This document shows, piece by piece, positions 12,848 through 24,300 of a DNA stretch of 64,000 bases. Made by a program: the position numbers and the translations under genes. Origin of the DNA: Boswellia sacra (Eukaryota; Streptophyta; Magnoliopsida; Sapindales; Burseraceae); the NCBI GenBank assembly GCA_013180625.2, contig SNVD02012263.1, positions 496,001 to 560,000 on the forward strand, in the 5' to 3' direction. Within the stretch, counting starts at the first letter, position 1; each line of letters opens with the position of its first letter. The notes beneath the pieces are model-generated. The model saw only the letters and a program-made list of their open reading frames with translations. It was not told the origin of the DNA and searched no databases.

Positions 12848-14705
12848 CCATGTTAAATTTGAAAGATCTAATGCAGTGCAGATATAGAATACTAACCACT
12901 TACACCTATAATGCCGCTTTATTTTAATCTTACGAGAACATAAATGTATTTATATGAAAAAAAAAAAGGTCTAAGAGGTTCGAATCTTGGACAGATAACC
13001 CATTTGCTTTATCCAGAAATGAAAGGTCGTTGAGGGTCCAATTGGAGATTGCAACAGAGTGTTTACCATTTGTTTTAATTAATTAAGTTATTAATGTTTA
13101 TCCCCCATTGCTATTGCGGTCCCTTGATCTCGACCTTGCTATGCTCCATGTTTTCTTCCTAAATTTGCTTGTCAACATGGGAATGTTTAACTTACAACAA
13201 TCTTGACCACTTCTTATAGATAACTTCCCTGACGGGTCAAATGATACCATTTTATATTACCTGATTTTCGGCCAAATTGGAACCCAAGTTGCATAATTAA
13301 TTACATAATACAGTTAACTACTTATCTTAACCACTTCCTCTCCGACAATATATAATCATATGTCTCATTATGATATAAAATTTGTAATGGGGATTGTAAA
13401 TTTTGTTAAGCTAATATTTGAGGATTGTACTATCGTTGTAAAGGGTGGTAGCCAAATTGAAATTGTGTTTAAATAGTTGAAGGCTGCGGGGAGAGGTGAA
13501 CAATTGGAACAAATGGCGGGGCTTTGACGATGGCTTCTGTGACCAGCTGGATGCAACAACTATTTACCCAAATGGGGAAACCAACAGTACATCCTGTCAA
13601 AAAACAAAAGAAAAGTGAATAAAATAAAATCAATTCAAATCCGTATACCATTTCATTGTATGACCATGTTAATAATAGTTATATTTCTTCCTTTTAAGTG
13701 TGCATATAATAAAATTTTAGTGGACAATCATTCAGATGAAGTGACATATTTAAACTTTTCATGTTTCTCTATTTATGTGTCGAATGAAATTTTTGAATTT
13801 TTATAAGAAAAAAAAGGCAAGTTTGGTTGGTATATGATACGATGTGGTCAATCTTACGCAAATGGGCTCCACTTAACTTTTAGAGAGGTCCCAATTACAT
13901 TAGATTGGATGGTTATCATAATTAATAATGTAGAGATAGTTATCACAATTAATAACGGAGAGATGTAGATGCTCTGTAACGTTCTAGATAAGTTTATGTT
14001 CATGCCACAACACAATCCCAAAATAGTTACTTCTGTGAATCTTCAGTTTTAGGTAACATCATGGATTTTGGATCTCTTTAACAGACATTATTGACCTAAT
14101 AAAGTTGATGATAGAAAAAAAGGGTAAATTTTCAATTTAAGACTTTTTGAAAAAAAATCAAGTTTTTAGAAATGAAATAAAGGTAAACAAATTGGGAGAG
14201 CCCTAACCCATCGGCAGTGATGGTGAAAATTATTCATAAAAAAAAAAAACTAATAACAATACCAATACAAACTAATTTCGTGATACTTACCCTAATTACG
14301 GACCATAAAATATTTTGCTAATACAAGTTGAAATACAAAAAGAATATTTTAAAGATGGTATTATAAATATTAATAAAATTGTACAGTCAAATTCATATCA
14401 TAGAAGTAGCATAAATTTATTATATGGGTAAAAATTAAAAATTAATTAAAATTTTTTGATAAATGAAGTGGGAACTACTCGTATAATGACTTTGTAACAT
14501 GTTAGATTGTAAATTGTATGAGCAAAGTTATATGACTTAATTGAATTTGATGGGAAGATAAATTATGCAAAAATAGTTTACTACTATGATTAGGCCTCAA
14601 GGTATACATGAGTAGAAGACTCTCAATGGGACAAAACGACACCGTAGTGGGGTCCGAGAAGCGAGGTTTGTGCCAATCACGAATTTTTGAAAACGAAATA
14701 AAAGT
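12848..14705. other. intergenic region, no gene seen
   Basis: AT-rich sequence with poly-A runs and scattered short open frames. I see no family signature and no well-bounded repeat. Confidence 0.5.
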
Positions 14706-14711
14706 AAACGT

Positions 14712-14718
14712 TATATAA
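14712..14718 (+). promoter_or_regulatory. TATA box of the PBL-type kinase gene
   Basis: TATATAA lies about 188 bases upstream of the ATG at 14900 and is followed by a CT-rich leader typical of plant 5' UTRs. A CCAAT motif occurs about 40 bases further upstream, near 14674. The assignment comes from motif and position. Confidence 0.5.
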
Positions 14719-14899
14719 GACGTAGAAGAAGAGTTGGGGTTGGGTTGGGTTTGGCTCTTTCTTTCTCTCTGTCCATTTCAAGTTCTCAATCAGTTGAGTT
14801 TCTTTCTTTCTCTGTTTGTTGCACTTTTAAGTTTGTATTGCAATAATTCCCTTCTTCCCCTTTCTGAAAAGTTAGATACTCTTACACGTTTGCTTCAAC

Positions 14900-15446
14900 A
14901 TGGGCTGGCTTCCATGCTCTGGTAATTCTAACAAAAAGTCTAAGAAAAAGAACAAAATGAAGATCAAAGACAAGCCTATTGATCTCATCACTTCCACTTC
15001 AGGTACTTCCCTGCCCTTCTAAACTTATTACAAAACTACCTTACACTTCACCTAAACTAAACACTGTGACCCTTTTTCTGTTTTAGCTTGTTTGATTCAG
15101 CATCTTTTATGCTTTACTTATGGTTTTCTTTGAGTTTTATTTTTAATTTTTGTATTTTTTGTCTTATATGTTTATCTGGGTCTGCTTGGATTGATCAGAT
15201 ATTGGCAAGCTGCATGTGTTATGTTATATAAGCTTATGCATACCAAGAGATCATTTTTATTTGCTTATTGTCTCATTTGTTGAATGTGTGAATTGTCACC
15301 TGTCCCTGTGGTTTTTTTTTTTTTTTTTAATAATCTATGCAATGTTCTTATGTTATAGGATTTCTAGTTGATAAACTTCCATGTAAGGATGTTAATGTTA
15401 TTAGGTTTTACAGCAGGTGAAATGATTTAGCTGTTACATAAGTGTT

Positions 15447-15485
<39 letters not shown>

Positions 15486-17339
15486 TTTCCTGCCCTAGTA
15501 ACAGTGATGAATCTAATCCCAAAGTGTTGAATCAAATGTGGGAAATTCCTTACATGGGTCGGATCTTAGTTACCTTTTTTATATATTGTAAACTGGCTTG
15601 AACATTGAACTGCTTAAACAGTAGTTAGTCTTCAAAACTATAAAATGGAGAATCCATGCTGTTGATGCATATTAATATTAGTTTCTATGAATCACTTCAA
15701 CAATCCAGCTCAGCCTCTTCTTGCTGCTTGTGTTTGTAGTCTTTCTTTGTTAGTTTGTTCCGGTTTTCTTCCCTTGTTGTGGGGTCAAGTTTCCTGACTT
15801 TGGCTCTTGTCAAAACTTTTATGCCCTTACATTCTTCCCAGGGAAACTGAAGACAGATTCCTCCTGGAATGTTAAGGAGGCATCTCAAAATGGAGGCTCC
15901 GACCACATTGCAGCCCAGACACTTACGTTCCGTGAGTTGGCAAGTGCAACTAAAAATTTTAGAGGAGAATGTCTCTTGGGTGAGGGAGGTTTCGGTAGAG
16001 TTTACAAAGGGCATTTAGAAAGTACTAATCAGGTTAGTAAACTCAACAATATTAGAACCGTTTTAAAGAAAATTGGTGAACAGTTTTGGGTGCCTAAGAC
16101 AATTCTCACCTATGCATGTTGTATTTGGTGTAGGTTGTAGCTATCAAGCAACTTAATCGTAATGGGCTGCAAGGTAACAGGGAATTCCTTGTTGAAGTAT
16201 TGATGTTGAGTCTACTTCACCACCCTAACCTGGTTAATCTAATTGGTTATTGTGCTGATGGAGATCAAAGGCTTTTGGTTTATGAATATATGCCTCTAGG
16301 ATCTTTGGAAGATCATTTGCAAGGTATAAATAGTCAGTAGCTACACATGTTTTATTCATTATATTACCTTATTTTCTCTGGCTGATTTCAGAACTCTTAC
16401 TTTGCAGATCTTTCACCTGGTAAAAAGAGACTTGATTGGAATACAAGAATGAAAATAGCAGCTGGAGCAGCAAGAGGATTGGAGTACTTGCATGACACAG
16501 CTAGACCCCCTGTTATCTATCGAGACTTAAAATGCTCCAATATTTTGCTTGGTGAAGGATATCATCCCAAGCTTTCTGATTTTGGCTTGGCCAAACTTGG
16601 TCCTGTTGGAGATAACACTCATGTATCTACAAGGGTTATGGGCACTTATGGATACTGCGCTCCAGAGTATGCAATGACAGGTCAACTGACTTTAAAATCA
16701 GATGTTTATAGCTTTGGGGTTGTTCTTCTGGAAATCATTACAGGCAGGAAAGCAATTGATCCTTCAAAAGCTGCAGCAGAGCAGAATCTTGTTGCATGGG
16801 TAAGAAGCAGAAAACAGCATATTGAAGAAGACATATTTTATATTTAGTGTAGATTGTTGTTTGGAAAATGATATTGGCTCTTCAGCTGTAAATTTGCTAC
16901 TTCTAAACCATGACTATGTCCTGAATGTTGATTAGGAGTTAAAAACAATATAAACAAGTAGTATTGGCTTTGTTATAAGTTATGCAGTTTCACTTAAATC
17001 TTGACTTCATGGCAGGCAAGACCCTTGTTCAAAGACCGAACGAAATTCTCCCAAATAGCTGATCCAGAGCTCCAAGGCCAATATCCTCCAAGGGGCTTAT
17101 ATCAAGCTCTTGCTGTTGCAGCAATGTGTGTCCATGAGCAGCCTGATATGCGACCACTTATTGCTGATGTTGTCACAGCTTTGACTTACCTTGCTTCTCA
17201 GAAATATGATCCTGATACACAGCTACTCCGAAGCCCTCGCCTAGCCCCTGCTACTCCTCCTAGAACAAAGAGGGACAGAGATAAGAAGCTCAACGGAGGT
17301 AGTGGATTAGAAAGAGATCAAACCAAAAGATTAAGTTGA
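14900..17339 (+). CDS. PBL7: PBS1-like receptor-like cytoplasmic kinase (PBL7-type, RLCK VII)
   Basis: Coding exons are 14900-15002, 15842-16032, 16134-16323, 16408-16799 and 17016-17339, giving 399 residues. The N-terminus MGWLPCSG suits Gly2 myristoylation and Cys6 palmitoylation, so plasma-membrane anchoring is expected. A Lys-rich linker follows. The kinase domain has the glycine loop [11 protein letters not shown] (81-91), the ATP lysine in VVAIK (K103), YRDLKCSN with catalytic D201 (this subfamily has Tyr in place of the His of HRD), DFG at 219-221, and the activation-segment block [11 protein letters not shown]. The C-tail is basic and Ser/Pro-rich. These motifs place it in RLCK subfamily VII, close to Arabidopsis PBL5/6/7. 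Such kinases act downstream of immune or brassinosteroid receptors. The PBL7 label is a clade-level judgement from memory, and paralogues are possible. Intron 1 is 839 bp and carries a TG/TA microsatellite. Confidence 0.92.
15444..15485. repeat. compound microsatellite (TG)n(TA)n in kinase intron 1
   Basis: An uninterrupted run of about 10 TG units leads directly into about 10 TA units. It lies inside intron 1 of the kinase gene. A 16-base poly-T run occurs upstream near 15313. It is probably length-polymorphic. Confidence 0.85.
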
Positions 17340-17728
17340 GACCTGGGATAGAAGTTTTTCGCATTCTTAATATTCGATCGGGCTTCTCTCATGCCTGCCA
17401 TGGAAATTACTTTGGAAAGACTTGGAGATTCTCATAGCACATTCCTTGTGAACTGTGGTTTTCTTGAATGTAGATGTTGCAAGGCTAAGGATTTTAGTTC
17501 AATGCTTGATGCTTCTTATTAACTTTTGTGTAAAGCCAAATAATAGGCGGTTTTCCTATTCACACTATTGTATTCGTTATGGGAGAATGTTAACTCCAAC
17601 TCTACAGAGTATACACGTAAGACACCTTGTTTTATGAATATAATCAGATGCCTTATTGCTAGGCGGTGATTTTCCTGGATTTCTTTGATACCCGGTTTGA
17701 TTAGTAAGACTCGTATGTTTCAGCCTTA

Positions 17729-17829
17729 TTGTAATTCTGGTCTTTGAAGATATTGCTGCATCTCTGTCAAACCAAACAGAGTTGTAATTCTGGTCTTTGA
17801 AGATATTGCTGCATCTCTGTCAAACCAAA
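17729..17829. repeat. tandem duplication of a 53-bp unit in the kinase 3' flank
   Basis: The block beginning TTGTAATTCTGG and ending CTGTCAAACCAAA occurs twice, offset by 53 bp (17731 and 17784), with no visible mismatch over about 46 bp. It lies about 390 bp after the kinase stop codon, in probable 3' UTR or downstream flank. Confidence 0.85.
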
Positions 17830-18316
17830 AAAGAATAACATCAAACACGAGAAGTTTCAAATGATGATAATTCTGTTTTCATCTTTAATTGTTCAAAAAA
17901 ATGATAATTTACAACAGACTGTCTAGAAGGAAAAATAGAATCAATGGTAACCACAAGAATAATATTTTTACAAACGGAAGGCTCGGCTTCCGTACACTCA
18001 ATTGCTAGTGTGAGATAGTGTTACAAAGGGAACTTGAGAATGGGACGTTGAGTGATACCACAACAAAAACAGGGTGGTGCTTCCGCGGTGGGTATAACTT
18101 CTGGAGAAGTCCCTGAAGCTACACTCCAAATTTCCCACTCTAGCATTAGTTTCTTTCTGTAAAATGGTTCTGTCTATTGTTTCATTGGGATTTACCATTG
18201 CTGGACTCCTCAACATTGGTTGGCCTGCCCTGCCGCGTGATTTTTTAAATTGACAAGCCTTCAGAATGATAAAAACAATCACAGAAGCACAGCCAGGTCG
18301 TTTATGGGCAAGGTAA

Positions 18317-21300
18317 TCATTGATTTACCTTGCTTTTGTCTCGCCAGCCAAGCCCAAATAGACCTGGCTTCCTTCTGGGGCTGTCAACTGTGGAACCCTG
18401 GGCATGCACAGACCTAGAAAGCACACTACATTCATAAGCGCAAAGGTCATCCCGAAGCACTAAATCAGTTGCACATAGACACTGCATCAAAGCTGATATT
18501 ATTTATATGGCACAACACATCACATGGTGATACTACACTCTTTAAGCACAATGTTGACTTGTGGTCAAGGAGATATGAGTGTCGAGATACTTCAGTGTTA
18601 AATTCATGAAGATAAAGGGTGAATGCAATGACAGGGGCAAGAAAGTGACAAAATACACGTGGAGCCTATAGCCTTAAAATGATGGAGGGTCAAAAATTAT
18701 ATATGATTCACTCAGAAGAATAGAAGACAACCATCTTCTTTTCCTTTTCTATTTTTTATTAACCACAAAAATAAGTAAACTAATTAATAAACTAAAAACA
18801 GAGAGGAGAAGTAGAACAACTGAATTTCACATATGCTTGATGGTTGAAGTTCTCCTATGCAAAAGCATGACAGTTCAGTTATTCCCAGAAGTTGTCGACT
18901 TGTTGCATCAGACTTACACCATGCTTAGGCAGTTCAAAGACAGTTCTTTCAGTCTAACTATAGTATTGACCATATGAATTTTGAGAACCTAGTTCTGGCT
19001 CATCATTTCATGTAGTGTGCACAGAAGATATGAAAAAATATGAAAACAAAGCAGATACGAGTATTTGATCAAACTTTAAGCCAAGAGAAGTTTCAGAAAC
19101 TAAGTATAGTGTAATCTTGTTTAAATAGCCAAGGCGATAAAAGTTTTTCCATGTACCCAAAATCAAAAGTTGAAGGCCACAAAAAAGGGAAATGATTATC
19201 CGTATAAAATAGAGCCTTCAGCACTTCGAGTAGATATGAAAATACAGACCATATGTTTCCACTTGGTTATTCACTAAGGCTATTGCAAACTATGGTAGAT
19301 TTGGTCATCCAAATTCTTTTGAAGTCACTCTTAGAAAATTTCCACTTTTTACTCATTGTTGACTGGATTTTTCTTAACTGTCATTCCAAAATCATATTAG
19401 TTTTTACATAGCTCCATAAACTTTTTCAGCAGAACTAGTTGCCACAGTTTATACTCAAAACCATTAAAAAAAAAGAAGGAAGAAATGATGCCCGAAATAT
19501 TTCTCATATACCGTGGAGATACTGCTTTAGCTTGGCCAGATTCATATTGCAGAGTAGCCTCCAGCATAGATTCTGCCATAACCACCCTCTTCTCCATCTG
19601 ACTGACTGAAGCCATAGCCTTCTCATACTTTTCCTGCATTAGGTTGAGATGAGATAATCACGTGATACAAAGAACTGGGGAAAACAATTGCATTAAGAAT
19701 CCTGCAGTAACTGACTATGTTGATTTTGATCATACTATAAGAGAGAAATGTATGGTTTTCACAGCCATGATACAAATAATCACATCAAATCACTTGTTTT
19801 CTTCACAGCCATGCAGTAACTGTCGGTATGTATACTTGAATCATACTGTAAGAGAAAACTGCATGGTTTTCACAGACACCAAGAAATACTTGAGACAGTT
19901 TAAAATTGCAAAATGACAAGCTTTTCCCATCATACCAAGAGAGAGACATATTTATAATGTCCAGGGAGCTTCTAAATCAATTTTGACTTCCACCCCTGAG
20001 GTTCCTCAAAGTCCCAACCCTCCAAACAACAAAGGGACTACTTCATGAAGCATCAGACATGATCACGTATGGAATAAAATTTTGTGCAATGTGAATGAGA
20101 AAAACCAATATGTGATTGAATCAAAATAATTTTCTCTACAGCTGAATCTCTTGATAAGATTTGTCACTTTCACAAAGTTAGGACATGCCAATCTATCCTG
20201 ACTTCAGGCACAGCTGGGGAGGAACCAGAAAAAGGGGAATTAAAAGAACCATCTAGAACTTGTTTTGATCCAGTATAACCAGGACATTGAATGATAAAAT
20301 TACCTGAAGCACTTGAACAGCATATCTCTGAGCAGCTGCATCTTGCTCTGCAATTCTGCGAGCATCTTCAGTTATCCTTTGCTCTTGGCCTACCCGCAAA
20401 AGGACCTACAGTACAAATGAGAATACAGATAACTGCAGGAAACATAACAGAAACGAGAATGACATTCTTTGGCAAATACATAGGAGAGAGCACAAAACAA
20501 ATTAAACCTCAAGCATTGCAGATTCTTGTTCTTTCTTGTCAGCGAGGACCTGTTTTAGAGCGGCTAACTCTTGCTCCAACTGCTCAATCTGCAGAATGTA
20601 AATGAATTTTTTAATTGCTCCAAGGTAGTTAAGTGAGTTGGAGCTAATGATGGATGAGTAGAATTATTGTTCTTGGTGATTTAGACAGCTCCTAGCTAAT
20701 GTAAATAAAAAGAATGTCCATGTAGGTAATCATCAGTGAACTTACTTAAAACTTGCATATAGCATTTAAATCACCTTCTTTATCACTTGTAAATCAAACA
20801 ATCAAGACTTGAGCTTACAACAAAACGTTTAAAGTGCATTTTGATAAATGCAACTCAAAATCACACAAAGTCCTGCACAACACTTGTGCTTCAGAAATTC
20901 AAGATATTATTTATCAAATGTTCGCAATGATGAGGCATGGAATTCTCGATAAGAACTGATGAATATATAACGATGACATATGTAGAAGAAAGAAAGGAGA
21001 AAAGGAGTAAGAAAAAGGTATGTATTCTGTTAAATAAAGCCATTCACTGATGAACAATTTCTTACACTGGTTGTACATCAAAATCTACTGCATCAAGGCT
21101 TATTAAATGTGGACCATAAATCGAATATATTTGTTTAAACAAGATAACCATTCCAAATTCAAGATATCATATGAAAGAGAGAAGCTTGTTGCATTTTGTC
21201 ATCTTAAGTAGAGCTATCATACACATTTCATCATCAAAAAGTGGGCATAGATATACCCTTGCACTTAATTGACGTCTGTTGTCTTGTTTTACCATCTCCA

Positions 21301-24300
21301 TAAGTGCTGTCTCCAGCTCCTCAGCTCTGGAAAAGAAAAAGAACCACATATATAGTTAAAATGCTTGCTTTCATAGTCATTTTTATAGCATCAAAGTACT
21401 TCATGACGCGGAAAAATTGAAATTATCATTTAAGGAGTCATTCTTCGTTTCAAAAGAGATGGCACAACAGGATTGAATAAAATCCTTCAAAGAGATAGAG
21501 AACTGGATACAGAGTGATGACTCCTTAAAAATATATATATTTTCACAAAAGCCAAGAAGAGCATCACATAAAAGGAAGCATCCTCCCAAGACATCAAAAT
21601 AAATTAATACTTCTCAGAAGGGTGATAGGAAGAGGATACAGAGAGATAGGAGAGATCAATCTCATTACAGTGATCATTTTAGGCTGAACTATTAAGTAGT
21701 TCAATGAATAAATGTGAATAGTACAAATGCAGACTAAATGAGGTAAATTAACAGTGAATGACAGGACAAGGACTGCATTTAAGTTATATGCCTAGAGAAC
21801 AACCGAAAAGAGTGAGCTTGTTTCACAACCAAAAACAGTCATTGGTAATAGACCACCCAAACAGAGGAAAAAAGGATGCAGAAACTAGAAAACATAGATT
21901 GTACTAACCTGAGGATGGCAGATCTTTTCTCCTCCAGCAACCTGCACAACTCCACCTTATACCAAGTAACCTGCACGTAAACTATTAATAATTGAAATTT
22001 AAAAGGAGTTAAGCAAAATCTGCCATGTTTATCAACTAATTACAAATGGAATACTAGATGACATAATCACTTCTTTAGCTACCCAATTGTAGTCAGGCTT
22101 ATTGTATTATAGTATAGAGGACAATGATCTGCCTTCAACATGCAGCCTGATTAAAATGAGAGAGTCAAGCCAACAACATGGTGGTGACAAGAGGTACAAA
22201 AATACAGGAAAACTATTTTAACACTCATCAAAAATTTTGATGACATGCTCAAATTGATATTATTGATATTCTGCAACATCTCAAGAAAAGCTGATATCAC
22301 AATCAGTAATCATTATATAGCCCCGAGGATACCAATAAGAACATAGGAAGACATTCTTTTCATGTCATAATGTTATGCTGAAGCATTGTGATTCTTGGAA
22401 ATTGACCTCTTAACATGTCTGAGTGCATCACCAATTAAGGGCAGTCATTGATAACCAGCACGAAGTTAAAACTAAAATATGAAAAAACAACCTTCAGAAA
22501 AGCAGTAAAAATATGGGGAGGAGCAAAGAAGAGAAAGTCACCTGTTCCTGAAGATCTGGTAGTGAAGCTACTTCAGAATTGACAAGTGGATGATTGGCTA
22601 AATCATTTATTTTTGGTGAAGGAGCCTCCGAATGAGCATCCCCATCAGCAAGTGCATCACCTGACCCTTCACTGGTCTTATTTTCTTCTACCAGCGTTTC
22701 AGGATCATGCTTAAAACTATAGAGCTTTGAGGCAAGCCCCTTTGAATCCTTCCAAGCTCGACCCCCTTTTGATCTTTCCTTGACTACAGCTAATACAGAA
22801 GGTCTATGCTTTTCTCTCAGCTCTTGCAATCTGGCTTCCGTTACACTCAAATAGCCCATGCAAGCAGTCAAAACAAGCTGGCTGCTGTCAAATGTTGAGC
22901 CAGCTAGGGATTGCAACAAAGTAACCGCATCCCCAGCATCCTTAGTTGTAAGCAATGCAGGACCTATGCGAAATGACATGTTACAAAATTATATCCTTTC
23001 AATACTACAAATGAGTAGCTAAAAGCAAATTATCATGCAAATTTAATTCTTCACCCACATCACATATAAATACAATATCTGAATACCGTATAACTCCATT
23101 AACGCAAGGGCTGTTCGGAACAGCATAACACGATTTCCTTCATATAGAAGGACATCCCAGACTCGAAGAACTGAAGACAAAGGAACATCACTTAGAAAAC
23201 AATAGAAACCAATTCTAGAACATTGAGAATAACTAAAAGAGCAATGTCAGAAGACTCAATCTCCAACTTAATTGCATTTTACTTGAAATTGTTTTCCTAC
23301 AACAGAGACCTCACCACTTTCCCAAGGAAGCATATTCACAAAAATGGAAAGGAACCAAGGTCCACAGATCCATGTCACCTGCACTCCCAAGTAATCCAGA
23401 TGATTAACTGCACCATAAGCATAAATGGAAGAAAAAATAGTTACCCAATTGGTTTCATGTATTTGAAGCTGTAATAAAAAAGGACAACTAAAAGAACAAA
23501 TGTTACAAAAAGAAAACAAACCCAATCTAGGAAATCTTTCACGGATCAAATCCTCGAAAACAAGCTGATCCACCTAATAGCATGCAAGAACATTTGAACA
23601 GAGATTAAATAACCAACCAGAGTCATCAATAAGTACCGGATCTATCAGCATCCAAACGAACATGGAAAATGAAAGCTAAACCCTGAAGATTTTTGCTTAA
23701 GGATCGAATAACAGAATTATACCTGAGATTCAATCATTTCTTCTGTAAAGTACCCATCAAAATAATCATCAATAATGCCCACTAAGGTCCTGCAAAATCA
23801 TCAAAACAAAGTAGTTCATATAGCCAATTTGACTGTTATCATATCATGCGACGGATAGAGGATAAAAATAATACCAAGAAATTCCTAAAATGGAGACTAT
23901 TAACGTATTATTTTCTGAAATCAATTATTAAGAAAAAAAAATAATATTGTCCCCATAAGCAACGAAGAGCGAGAGGGAAAGAGAAGCAGCTCAAACCTAC
24001 CAAAAGGCATTTTCCTCTGGCATCAGAAGTAGCAATAAGCCAGCAAAGAAATTCATTGCCTGTATGTTTTGATACCACGGCAAACAAAGTTATTAAAAGA
24101 TTGATCACATCAACAAAAAGATTATAGCAATTAATTAAAGAAAACAATGAGGGTGGTAGCAATAATCTCAAGATAGTAGAAGGAAAATACATACTTTGAG
24201 AGGCAGTTAACATGTTTGAGGTAAAATAAAACCAAGGTCACTGATTGATAATTAAACAGAACATAAAGCTTAAACTGAAAATCAACAATGTAGAAAGAAA

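Noticed and set aside
16520..16545. YRD in place of HRD in the kinase catalytic loop, considered as a pseudokinase sign
   Set aside because: Tyr at this place is normal in the PBL/RLCK VII group, and the catalytic Asp, ATP lysine and DFG are all present.
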